Of a stretch of DNA of 64,000 bases, positions 34,201 to 48,400 are shown one piece after another. This DNA is from Liolophura sinensis. Lineage: Eukaryota > Mollusca > Polyplacophora > Chitonida > Chitonidae. The notes beneath the pieces were generated by a model that was not told the DNA's origin, did no database searches, and saw nothing but the letters and a program-made list of their open reading frames with translations. Position 1 is the stretch's first letter. Every line of letters begins with the position of its first letter. Position numbers and translations under genes: made by a program. The DNA lies in NCBI RefSeq assembly GCF_032854445.1, contig NC_088302.1:1488001-1552000 (forward strand). The letters are read 5' to 3'.

Positions 34201-37200
34201 GCCCGGAGGTAGATGGCACTTGTATATGACCAATCTGTGTAGGCCTGCAGCTTAAAACACTGCTTATAAACTTGTTCAGATACACAAAATCATGATATCA
34301 AACTATAAACAATAGAGAATTGCAGAGTGAAGGTTGGGATATTTCTCATACGTCTCTCATGGGATATTATTTCCATCTCTTACTTTAAAAATATTTATTT
34401 TTATGGTATTACACTTTGACAATGTGAAATCCTCTATGTCCTACATTTCCAGATTTCCTGTTGTGTCTGTTGAGAAGTGACTCCACATCCCTTGTCATAT
34501 TTTGAGAGGTGACTCCACATACCTTGTCATGTTGGAGAAGTGACTCCAGGTACCTTGTCATCTTTAGCAAAGTGACTTCACATACCTTATCTTTTGAAAA
34601 GTGACTTCACGTACCTTGTTATCTTTAGAGAAATGACTCTACATACCTTGTCATCTTTCTCCCATCTTCACCCAACTTCAAAGTGAACTTGTTGAGAACA
34701 GACTTTTTCACAAAATCTGGTAGATCTGGAAGGGGGTCTGAAATGTTGAAACAAGACCTTTCTTGTCTCATATGAATTCGAATAAAAATAAAGAGAGAGA
34801 TACGAGATTCTAATTACTAAAAGTTCAATTTATCTATTCCTTTGGTATGTAGCACTGTTCTAAAGAATGATACATCAGTGGTCTTGTGTTTCGTGTCCTT
34901 CTCCATCCATCTGACAAACCTCCTGAGTGTGGTGAGTAAACCCCTGACTCTCTTGTCTGTCCATCTGACAAACCTCCTGAGTGTGGTGAGTAAACCACCG
35001 ACCTTCTCCCTCCATCTGACAAACCTCCTGAGTGTGGTGAGTAAACCACCGACCTTCTCCCTCCATCTGACAAACCTCCTAAGTTTGAGGAGTAAACCAC
35101 CGACCTTCTCCGTCCACCTGACAAACCTCCTAAGTTTGGTGAGTATACCACCGGCCTTCTCCATCCATCTGACAAACATCCTGAGTAAGGTGAGTAAACC
35201 GACCTTCTCAGTCTGTCTGACAAACCTCCTGAGTGTGGTGAGTAAACCACCGACCTTCTCCGTCCGTCTGACAAACCTTCTAAGTTTGAGGAGTAAACCA
35301 CCGACCTTCTCCGTCCATCTGACAAACCTCCTAAGTTTGGTGAGTAAACCACCGGCCTTCTCCATCCATCTGACAAACATCCTGAGTAAGGTGAGTAAAC
35401 CACCGACCTTCTCCATCCATCTGACAAACCTCCTGAGTGTGGTGAGTAAACCACCGACCTTCTCCATCCATCTGACAAACCTTCTGATTTAAAGCCTCAA
35501 CCAAACCAGCCAGAGTTAACTGCAAGCCAGCCAACTCATTGGTCAGAGGCCAATCAATTGTGGGAGGACAAAGACCTTAGCCAAGCTATGAGGAATTTTT
35601 CTCATCTGCAGTTGCATTAAGAGGATTTATTTATTTCATTGATTGGCGTTTTATGCTGTACTAAAGAATATTTCACTTGTACGACAGTGCCCAGCAATAT
35701 GGTCGAAAGAAACCAAGCAGAGCCCAGGGGAAACCCACGACCATCCGCAGGTTGATGCCAGACCTTCCCATGTACTCAGCAAGTGAGTATGTCTTATGTC
35801 TATGTCCCACCAAAGACCCTCGCAAAAGTGAAGACTTTTAACATAAAATACTATAAAATTCCCTGAATCTATCCTGTCCTGAAGAACAATTGTAATAACA
35901 TATGAAAATTCAACAGCACATTTATCTTCAATACACAACATCTTAGAGACATTTTGTGCACATTTAACAGATATACTTGAATTCTTGACTAAAAAACCAC
36001 ACATGAAGCCTTGAAATTAGAAAGGACAAAACGAAATATCTGAAAGAACATAAGGTGACTGATGGGTTTGTGGCTAACATCATTTTGCTGACTTACCTTT
36101 ACTCCTCAGCTCTGCTGCCTTCAACTGATAAAGCTTAATGAGGTTCTGAAGGTAGAGTAACAGCGAGGCTTTGTTTAGTCGGGCTTCCTCCCTCAGGGGT
36201 AAGGCGACTTACGTTTGTGTGACTTACCTTTACTCCTTAGCTCTGCTGCCTTCATCTGATAAAGCTTAATGACGTTCTGAAGGTAGAGTAACAACGTGGC
36301 TTTGTTTAGTCGGGCTTCCTCCTTCAGGGGTAAGGTGACTTATGTTTGTGTGACTTACCTTTACTCCTTAGCTCTGCTGCCTTCAACTGATAAAGCTTAA
36401 TGAGGTTCTGGAGGTAGAGTAACAATGTGGCTTTGTTTAGTCGGGCTTCCTCCCTCAGGGGTAAGGTGACTTGTGTTTGTGTGACTTACCTTTACTCCTT
36501 AGCTCTGCTGCCTTCGTCTGATAAAGCTTAACGAGGTTCTGAAGGTAGAGTAACAGCGTGGCTTTGTTTAGTCGGGCTTCCTCCCTCAGGGGTAAGGTGA
36601 CTTATGTTTGTGTGACTTACCTTTACTCCTTAGCTCTGCTGCCTTCGTCTGATAAAGCTTAACGAGGTTCTGAAGGTAGAGTAACAGCGTGGCTTTGTTT
36701 AGTCGGGCTTCCTCCCTCAGGGGTAAGGTGACTTATGTTTGTGTGACTTACCTTTACTCCTTAGCTCTGCTGCCTTCGTCTGATAAAGCTTAACGAGGTT
36801 CTGAAGGTAGAGTAACAGCGTGGCTTTGTTTAGTCGGGCTTCCTCCCTCAGGGGTAAGGTGACTTATGTTTGTGTGACTTACCTTTACTCCTTAGCTCTG
36901 CTGCCTTCGTCTGATAAAGCTTAACAAGGTTCTGAAGGTAGAGTAACAGCGTGGCTTTGTTTAGTCAGGCTTCCTCCCTCAGGGGTAAGGTGACTTATGT
37001 TTGTGTGACTTACCTTTACTCCTTAGCTCTGCTGCCTTCGTCTGATAAAGCTTAATGAGGTTCTGAAGGTAGAGTAACAATGTGGCTTTCTTGAGTCGGG
37101 CTTCCTCCCTCAGGGGTAAGGTGACAAGATGATTCAGCACATAGGATGAGTACCTGGTGGTGGAGGATCAGAAACTGTTCTCAATGTCATGGCTGAAGAT

Positions 37201-40200
37201 TTCTTTATTTATTTATTTGATTGGTGTTTTATGCTTTACTCAACCACAGGAAGTGCCTATCTGACAAGAACCTCAACCACAGGAAGTGCCTTTATCACAG
37301 CAACCTCAACCACAGAAAGTGCCTATCTCACAGGAACCTCAACCATAGGAAGTGCCTTTCTCACAGCAGCCTCAACCACAGGAAGTGCCTCTCACAGGAA
37401 CCTCAACCACAATAAGTGCCTTTCTCACAGCAAGCTCAATCGCAGGAAGTGCCTTTCTCACAGGAACCTCAACCATAGGAAGTGCCTTTCTCACAGCAAC
37501 CTCAACCACAGGAAGTGCCTATCTCACATGCAACCTCACCCACAGGAAGTGCCTATCTCACAGGAACCTCAACCACAGGAAGTGCCTATCTCACAGGAAC
37601 CTCAACCATAGGAAGTGCCTTTCTCACAGCAACCTCAACCACAGGAAGTGCCTATCTCACATGCAACCTCACCCACAGGAAGTGCCTATCTCACAGGAAC
37701 CTCAACCACAGGAAATGCCTATCTCACAGGAACCTCAACCATAGGAAGTGCCTTTCTCACAGCAACCTCAATCACAGGAAATGCCTTTCTCACAGCAACC
37801 TCAACCGTAGGAAGTGCCTTTCTCGCAGGAACCCCAACCACAGGAAGTACCTATCTCACCGCAACCTCAACCATAGGAAGTGCCTTTCTCACAGCAACCT
37901 CAACCACAGGAAGTGCCTTTCTCACAGGAACCTCAACCACAGGAAGTACCTATCTCACAGCAACCTCAACCATAGGAAGTGCCTTTCTCACAGCAACCTC
38001 AACCACAGGAAGTGCCTATCTCACAGCAACCTCAACCATAGAAAGTGCCCTTCTCACAGGAAGTACCGATCTCACAGCAACCTCAACCACAGGAAGTACC
38101 TATCTCACAGCAACCTCAACCATAGAAAGTGCCCTTCTCACAGGAAGTACCGATCTCACAGCAACCTCAACCATAGGAAGTGCCTTTCTCACAGCAACCT
38201 CAACCACAGGAAGTGCCTTTCTCACAGGAACCTCAACCACAGGAAGTACCTATCTCACAGCAACCTCAACCATAGGAAGTACCTTTCTCACAGCAACCTC
38301 AACCACAGGAAATGTCTTTCTCACAGCAACCTCAACCACAGGAAGTACCTATCTCACAGCAACCTCAACCATAGGAAGTGCCTTTCTCACAGCAACCTCA
38401 ACCACAGGAAGTGCCTATCTTATAGCAACCTCACCCAAAGGAGGTGCCTATCTTATATCAAACTCACCCAAAGGAGGTGCCTATCTTATATCAAACTCAC
38501 CCAAAGAAGGTGCCTATCTTACAGCGACCACAACCAAAAAAGGTACCAATCTTATAAAAGCCTCACCTAAAGGAAGTGCCCATCATATGGTAGCTTCATA
38601 TGGTAGGGGTATGCATATCTTATAGCAGCAACAAAACCTTACCTAATATGGTAGCTTCATATGGTAGGGATATGCATATCTTATAGCAGCAACAAAACCT
38701 CACCTAATATGGTAGCTTCATATGGTAGGGATATGCATATCTTATAGCAGCAACAAAACCTCACCCAATGTTTACTAATTTTTAAAGAAGACCAAATCAC
38801 TTACGTGGAAGTTTTTCTCCAGGCTTCTATTTGATCACGTTCGCATTTCAAGAACACTTCGGCCGCCCAAGACAGTTCATCCCTTTCTCTTGGGCTGACA
38901 ACTGTACACATTCAAAAGACAAAAGATAACAGTAGACCAAACTTAAATATGCATAGATAAAGTCTCCCATAGTTTAATTTATTTATTTCCATGATGGACA
39001 TTTTATTTCATTTACACAACAGCAACATTATGGCGGAGGAAACACATATCTTTTTATATTTGATATGTTGCATAACTATGACAGATCAAAGCAAGCTACA
39101 ACATGCACACTGAAAAAATTGTATCAGTGCCAACCAATCAGGCCTGAGTTATTTTTATTACTGGAGTATGTAGCTGTTTCCGCTGACGTCAAATGAATCT
39201 TGTTTTGTCCACATGTATGTGCGTACAAGGGACGCTACGTCATGTTTTGTCTTTATGACCACATGTACGTCAGTACAAGGGAAGCTACGTCCTGCTTTGC
39301 CTTTATGACCACATGTATGTGCGTACAAGGGACGCTACGTCCTGCTTTGTCTTTATGACCACATGTCCGTCGGTACAAGGGCCGCTACGTCCTGCTTTGT
39401 CTTTATGACCACATGTACATCAGTACAAGGGAAGCTACGTCCTGCTTTGTCTTTATGACCACATGTACGTCAGTACAAGGGAAGCTACGTCCTGCTTTGC
39501 CTTTATGACCACATGTATGTGCGTACAAGGGACGCTACGTCCTGCTTTGTCTTTATGACCACATGTCCGTCGGTACAAGGGCCGCTACGTCCTGCTTTGT
39601 CTTTATGACCACATGTACGTCGGTACAAGGGACTCTACGTCCTGCTTTGTCTTTATGACCACATGTACGTCGGTACAAGGGAAGTTACGTCCTGCTTTGT
39701 CTTTATGACCACATGTACGTCAGTACAAGGGACGCTATGTCATGTTTTGTCTTTATGACCACATGTACGTCGGTACAAGGGACGCTACGTCCTGCTTTGT
39801 CTTTACGACCACATATACGTCGGTACAAGTGACTCTACGTCCTGCTTTGTCTTTACGACCACATATACGTCGATACAAGGGCCGCTACGTCCTGCTTTGC
39901 CTTTATGACCACATGTACGTCGGTACAAGGGACTCTACATCCTGCTTTGTCTTTATGACCACATGTACGTCATTACAAGGGACGCTACGTCATGTTTTGT
40001 CTTTATGACCACATGTACATCAGTACAAGGGAAGCTACGTCCTGCTTTGTCTTTATGACCACATGTACGTCAGTACAAGGGACTCTACATCCTGCTTTGT
40101 CTTTATGACCACATGTACGTCGGTACAAGGGAGTCTACGTCATGCTTTGTCTTTATGACCACATGTACGTCGGTACTAGGGACTCTACGTCCTGCTTTGT

Positions 40201-43200
40201 CTTTATGACCACATGTACGTCAGTACAAGGGAAGCTACGTCCTGCTTTGTCTTTATGACCACATGTCCGTCGGTACAAGGGACACTACCTCCTGCTTTGT
40301 CTTTATGACCACATGTACGTCAGTACAAGGGACGCTACGTCTTGCTTTGTCTTTATGACCACATGTACGTCAGTACAATTGAAGCTACGTCCTGCTTTGT
40401 CTTTATGACCACATGTACGTCAGTACAAGGGACTCTTCGTCCTGCTTTGTCTTTATGACCACATGTACGTCAGTACAAGGGAAGCTACGTCCTGCTTTGT
40501 CTTTATGACCACATGTACGTCGGTAAAAGGGCCGCTATGTCCTGCTTTGTCTTTATGACCACATGTACGTCAGTACAAGGGACTCTACGTCCTGCTTTGT
40601 TTTTATGACCACATGTACGTCAGTACAAGGGACGCTACGTCCTGCTTTGTCTTTATGACCACATGTACGTCAGTACAAGGGACGCTATGTCCTGCTTTGT
40701 CTTTATGACCACATGTACGTCAGTACAAGGGAAGCTACGTCCTGCTTTGTCTTTATGACCACATGTACGTCAGTACTAGGGACTCTACGTCCTGCCTTGT
40801 CTTTATGACCACATGTACGTCAGTACAAGGGACGCTACGTCCTGCTTTGTCTTTATGACCACATGTACATCGGTGCAAGGGACGCTACGTCCTGCTTTGT
40901 CTTTATGACCACATGTACGTCAGTACAAGGGGCTCTACGTCCTGCTTTGTCTTTATGACCACATGTACGTCAGTACAAGGGACTCTACGTCCTGCTTTGT
41001 CTTTATGACCACATGTACGTCGGTAAAAGGGCTGCTATGTCCTGCTTTGCCTTTATGACCACATGTATGTTGGTACAAGGGACGCTACGTCATGTTTTGT
41101 CTTTATGACCACATGTACGTCAGTACAAGGGACGCTACGTCCTGCTTTGTCTTTATGACCACATGTACGTCAGTACAAGGAACGCTACGTCCTGCTTTGT
41201 CTTTATGACCACATGTACATCAGTACAAGGGACGCTACGTCCTGCTTTGTCTTTATGACCACATGCACGTCGGTACAAGAGATGCTACATCATGTTTTTG
41301 GTTCTTCGCAAGAATATAAAGATGATTAACAAAATTATGAAGCATGTCAATAAAGTGGATGTGTTTATTTATTTATTTATTTGATTAGTGTTTTATGCCG
41401 TACTCAAGAATATTTCACTTATACATCGTTGGTCAGCATCATGGTGGGAGGAAACTGGGCAGCACCCGGGGGAAACCCACGACCATCCACAGGTTGCTGG
41501 CAAACCTCCCCATGTACAGCCGGAGAGGAAGCCAGCATGAGCTGGACTTGAACTCACAGCCACCGCATTGGTGAGAGGCTCCGCACAGCCACCGCATTGG
41601 TCATTACGCTGTGCTTGCGCGCTAACCGACTGAGCCACGGAGGCCCCCTAAAGTGGATGTGGCTGAACAGGAAATAAGACATAACTAAACGAGGACTGGG
41701 ATGAGGTAAGACATAACTAGACGAGGACTGGGATGAGGTAAGACATAATTAGACGAGGACTGGGATAAGGTTAGACATAATTAAACGAGGACTGGGATGA
41801 GGTAAGACATAACTAGACAAGGACTGGGATGAGGTAGGATATAACTAAACGAGGACTGGGATGAGGTTAGACATAACCAGATGAGGACTATGATGAGGTA
41901 AGACATAACTAGACGAAGACTGGGATGAGGTAAGACATAACTAAACAAGGACTGGGATGAGGCAAGATATAACTAAACGAGGACTAGGATAAGGTAAGAC
42001 ATAACTAGACGAGGACTGGGATGAGGTAAGACATAACTAAACGAGGACTGGGATGAGGTAAGATATAACTAAACGAGGACTGGGATAAGGTTAGACATAA
42101 CTTGACGAGGACTGGGATAAGGTAAGACATAACCAGATGAGGACTATGATGAGGTAAGACATAACCAGATGAGGACTGGGATGAGGTAAGACATAACTAG
42201 ACGAGGACTGGGATGAGGTTAGACATAATTAGACAAGGACTGGGATGAGGTAAGACATAACTAGACAATTACTGGGATGAGGTAAGACATAACTAAACGA
42301 GGACTGGGATGAGGTAAGATATAACTAGACGAGGACTGGGATAAGGTTAGACATAACTTGACGAGGACTGGGATAAGGTAAGACATAACCAGATGAGGAC
42401 TATGATGAGGTAAGATATAACTTGACAAGGACTGGGATGAGGTTAGACATAATTAGACAAGGACTGGGATGAGGTAAGACATAACTAGACGAGGACTGAG
42501 ATGAGGTTAGACATAATTAGACAAGGACTGGGATGAGGTAAGACATAACTAGACAATTACTGGGATGAGGTAAGACATAACTAGACAATTACTGGGATGA
42601 GGTAAGACATAACTAAACGAGGACTGGGATGAGGTAAGATATAACTAGACGAGGACTGGGATGAGGTTAGACATAATTAGACAAGGACTGGGATGAGGTA
42701 AGACATAACTACACAATTACTGGGATGAGGTAAGACATAACTAAACGAGGACTGGGATGAGGTAAGATATAACTAGACGAGGACTGGGATGAGGTAAGAT
42801 ATAACTTGACAAGGACATGATGAGGTAAGACATAACTTGACAAGGACTGGGATGAGGTAAGATATAACTTGACAAGGACTGGGATGAGGTAAGATATAAC
42901 TTGACAAGGACTGGGATGAGGTAAGATATAACTTGACAAGGACTGGGATGAGGTAAGACATAACTAGACGAGGACTGGGATGAGGTAAGACATAACTAGA
43001 CGAGGACTGGGATGAGGTAAGATATAACTTGACAAGGACTGGGATGAGGTAAGATATAACTTGACAAGGACTGGGATGAGGTAAGACATAACTTGACAAG
43101 GACTGGGATGAGGTAAGATATAACTTGACAAGGACTGGGATGAGGTAAGACATAACTAGACGAGGACTGGGATGAGGTAAGACATAACTAGACGAGGACT

Positions 43201-45341
43201 GGGATGAGGTTGGACATAATTAGACAAGGACTGGGATGAGGTAAGACATAATTAGACAATTACTGGGATGAGGTAAGACATAACTAAACGAGGACTGGGA
43301 TGAGGTAAGATATAACTAGACGAGGACTGGGATGAGGTAAGATATAACTTGACAAGGACATGATGAGGTAAGACATAACTTGACAAGGACTGGGATGAGG
43401 TAAGATATAACTTGACAAGGACTGGGATGAGGTAAGACATAACTTGACAAGGACTGGGATGAGGTAAGATATAACTTGACAAGGACTGTAATGAGGTAAG
43501 ACATAACTAGACGAGGACTGGGATGAGGTAAGACATAACTAGACGAGGACTGGGATGAGGTAAGATATAACTTGACAAGGACTGGGATGAGGTAAGATAT
43601 AACTTGACAAGGACTGGGATGAGGTAAGACATAACTTGACAAGGACTGGGATGAGGTAAGATATAACTTGACAAGGACTGCGATGAGGTAAGACATAACT
43701 AGACGAGGACTGGGATGAGGTAAGACATAACTAGACGAAGACTGGGATGAGGTAAGACATAACTAGACGAGGACTGGGATGAGGTTAGACATAATTAGAT
43801 AAGGACTGGGATGAGGTAAGACATAACTAGACAATTACTGGGATGAGGTAAGACATAACTAAACGAGGACTGGGATGAGGTAAGACATAACTAGACGAGG
43901 ACTGGGATGAGGTAAGACATAACTAGACGAGGACTGGGATGAGGTAAGATATAACTTGACAAGGACTGGGATGAGGTAAGACATAACTAAACGAGGACTG
44001 GGATGAGGTAAGATATAACTTGACAAGGACTGGGATGAGGTAAGACATAACTTGACAAGGACTGGGATGAGGTAAGATATAACTTGACAAGGACTGGGAT
44101 GAGATAAGATATAACTTGACAAGAACTGGGATGAGGTAAGACATAACTAGACGAGGACTGGGATGAGGTAACATATAACTTGACAAGGACTGGGATGAGG
44201 TAAGACATAACTTGACAAGGACTGGGATGAGGTAAGATATAACTTAACAAGGACTGGGATGAGGTAAGACATAACTAGACGAGGACTGGGATGAGGTAAG
44301 ACATAACTAGACGAGGACTGGGATGAGGTAAGACATAACTAGACGAGGACTGGGATGAGGTAAGATATAACTAGACGAGGACTGGGATGAGGTAAGACAT
44401 AACCAGATGCGGACTATGATGAGGTAAGACATAACTTGACGAAGACTGGGATGAGGTTAGACATAATTAGACGAGGACTATGATGAGGTAAGACATAACT
44501 AGACGAGGACTGGGATGAGGTAAGACATAACTAGACGAGGACTGGGATGAGGTAAGACATAACTAGACGAGGACTGGGATGAGGTAAGACATAACTAGAC
44601 GAAGACTGGGATGAGGTTAGACATAATTAGACGAGGACTATGATGAGGTAAGACATAACTAGACGAGGACTGGGATGAGGTAAGATATAACTAGACAAGG
44701 ATTGGGATGAGGTAAGACATAACCAGATGAGGACTATGATGAGGTAAGACATAACTAGACAACTCACTGTCATCCAGATTGTACACTCCTGCTGGGCTTG
44801 TCGCGTCTTTGTTGTATGGAGGAATCAGGCTGGAGGTCTCGGAAGACTTGCTGGGGCCTGGCAAAACACAGCATCAAGGTCATATACACTGGATCCAACG
44901 AGGCAACAAACAGTAAAGTTACACAGAGTAAAATCATAGTATCAAAAAGTGAGGTAAAACAGAGTAAAGTCATGCTGTGACACACAGGTACATGAAAATA
45001 AATGTCACTTTTTAAAATAACACTTTTCACGTCAACACTTTTTATTTTGTTTTTCTGGTGAGAAATTAATCAAACATCACAAAAAATTATTAAGTGGCTT
45101 AAGGTGGGTGAATCAATCCAACTTAATCGCCCAAAATGTGCCATTTTATAGGTGAAAATCGCCCAAAATGTGCCATTTTATAGGTGAAATACCGAAAATG
45201 ATTCTTTGGAAAATTCCTCAGTGGTAATAGATTTAAAATTGTGTCAAGAAAATAATACACAAGGATGTGAATAACAGTACAGCCTGGCTTTGACTGCCGC
45301 CATTTTATTTTCTGGGTATTTAGCTGTTTAGGGCAACCTAC

Positions 45342-45406
<65 letters not shown>

Positions 45407-48400
45407 GTATAAACAGGCAGAAAACTGAGGGGAAATGAACAGGTCAAGATAAATACTGTCACTTTGCTACAATAAATGTAATTGTATCATAATTCTTACA
45501 TTTAAAACACTACAGGTTGAATATTTTTTGTTTTCTCTGAAGGACAATTACCACAATACAAATGCACAATACACTGAATATGCAGGTCGGGGCCTCCGTG
45601 GCTCAGTTGGTTAGCGCGCTAGCGCAGTGTAATGACCCAGGAGCCTCTCACCAATGCGGTCGCTGTTAGTTCAAGTCCAGCTCATGCTGGCTCCCTCTCC
45701 GGCCGTAAGTGGGAAGGTCTGTCAGCAACCTGCGGATGGTCGTGGGTTTCCCCCGGGCTGTGCCCGATTTCCACCCACCATAATGCTGGTCGCTGTCGTA
45801 TAAGTGAAATATTCTTGAGTACGGCGTAAAACACCAATCAAAAAAAAAAAAAAAAAAAAAAATATGCAGGTCAACATTTATGTTTGAATCCCAAGCACAG
45901 CTTTACATACTGTAGTACAGATGGCACTCACTCACAATTTAGTTCTTTGATTAATGCCATACTCCAGAAAATTCCACTCACTCAGAAGATTTTTGGCGTC
46001 TGGCTGAGACATGGCATGATCTACAGCCATCTCCAGAGCCATCTCTAATGCCTCCCCCTTTACTTGGTTCCTCTGACGTGATTCAACAGCTTTCTTCTTC
46101 TTAGAGCTCCCAAATGATTTTGTGAGAATGTCATTCTAATAAAAATCAAAAGACTACAATCTTGGAAAGGGTAGGCAGTGTTAATTAGTATCAGCTGTAC
46201 CTAATTTCTAAACTTATGATAACTTGAATTTCATCATTCATGATAACTAGGATTTCATCATTCATGATAACTTGAATTTCATCATTCATGATAACTTGGA
46301 TTTCATCATTCATGATAACTTGTATTTCATCATTCATGATAACTTGGATTTCATCATTCATGATAACTTGGATTTCATCATTCATGATAACTTGGATTTC
46401 ATCATTCGTGATAGCTTGGATTTTGTCATTCATGACAACTTGGATTTTGTCATTCATGGTAACTTGGATTTCGTCATTCATGATAACTTGGATTTCGTCA
46501 TCCATGATAACTTGGATTTCGTCATTCATGATAACTTGCATTTTGTCATTCATGATAACTTGCATTTTGTCATTCATGATAACTTGGATTTCGTCATTCA
46601 AGATAACTTGGATTTCATCATTCATGATAACATGGATTTCATCATTCATGATAACTTGGATTTTGTCATTCATGATAACTTGCATTTCGTCATTCATAAT
46701 AATGTGGATTTTGTAATTCATGATACAACGAATTTCATCTTTCATGATAACATGGATTCTGTCATTCATGATAACTTGGATTCTGTCATTCATGGTAATG
46801 TGAATTTTGTCATTCATGGTAACTTGGATTTCGTCATCCATGATAACTTGGATTTCGTCATCCATGATAACTTGGATTTCGTCATTCATGATAACTTGCA
46901 TTTTGTCATTCATGATAACTTGCATTTTGTCATTCATGATAACTTGGATTTCGTCATTCAAGATAACTTGGATTTCATCATTCATGATAACATGGATTTC
47001 GTCATTCATGATAACTTGCATTTTGTCATTCATGCTAACTTGTATTTCGTCATTCAAGATAACTTGGATTTCATCATTCATGATAACATGGATTTCGTCA
47101 TTCATGATAACTTGCATTTTGTCATTCATGATAACTTGGATTTCGTCATTCATGATAACTTGCATTTTGTCATTCATGCTAACTTGGATTTCGTCATTCA
47201 TGATAACTTGCATTTTGTCATTCATGCTAACTTGGATTTCGTCATTCATGACAACTTGGATTTCGTCATTCATGATAACATGGATTTCGCCATTCATGAT
47301 AACTTGCATTTTGTCATTCATGATAACTTGGATTTCGTCATTCATGATAACTTGGATTTCGTCATTCATGATAACTTGGATTTTGTCACTCATGGTAATG
47401 TGGATTTCGTCATTCATGATAACTTGGATTTCGTCATTCATGACAACTTGCATTTCGTCATTCAAGTTAACTTGGATTTCGTCATTCATGATAACGTGGA
47501 TTTTGTCATTGATGATCAGGTGGATTTTGAAATTCATGATAACTTGGATTTTGTCATTCATGATCAGGTGGATTTTGAAATTCATGATAACTTGGATTTT
47601 GTCATTGATAACTTGGACTTTGCCATTCATGATATCTTGGATTTTGTAATTCATGATAACTTGGATTTCGTCATTCATGATAACTTGCATTTTGTCATTC
47701 ATGATAACTTACATTTTGTCATTCAAGATGACTTGCATTTGTCATTCATTAGTTCCACTTTTTGCTGATCCTCAGAATGGGAAAAACATGCCGTATAAGT
47801 TCTGCATATTCCCCGACACAACATTATACTTATTAATCTGTCCTGAAACTTAGAGTTCTCACAATTTTTCAAAACACTGGTGGCAGAGGTAGAAGAATTG
47901 GGGTACATGGAGTTAGAAATTTGACAGTTTACAGCAGACTCCATTCTGATCTACAAGGCACCTGGGTTAATGTATAAAAACCTGAACAAGCTGGTTTGTT
48001 GATCACCTCACCTTCTCTCTGAAGGACAAATTCAAGTTGGCTGGAATTTCTGGGATGCTAGACTCTTCCTCCCCTAAAAGAGAAAAGATCTCTGGTCTGT
48101 TTGTCTGTTCTGCTTATATAGTCATATGGTAGAATGAAGGAATTTTCTTATTTTGTTTCTTTTTTCAACAATATCTTCTTTATTTCACACAAGAAAACAA
48201 GCTGTAACATGGCCAGTAAGATTCAAGCTGTCAATTAACAGAGAAATTAGCATACAATTTACCCATGACTGAAGTATACTGTGGCTGTAGTTATGAGTTT
48301 GTTACTACAACTGGTATGCGAACATTGCCCCAATATGACTGCCCTGCCATCTACACAGTTAGTCATGTTAGATGTTAGTCAAATTCAAACAAGCTCGGAA

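Noticed and set aside
37244-38625. Frames of about 340-360 codons (TSTTGSAFLTA and NLNHRKCLSHS) as a secreted repeat protein
   Set aside because: They come from a 33-base array in POLR1E intron 8. There is no signal peptide and no gene context.
39215-44762. CRISPR-like array
   Set aside because: The repeats are contiguous minisatellite units without unique spacers, in an animal intron.
45592-45680. tRNA gene
   Set aside because: A and B boxes are present, but the sequence continues into the shared SINE body and tail and recurs in other copies. It is a SINE head.
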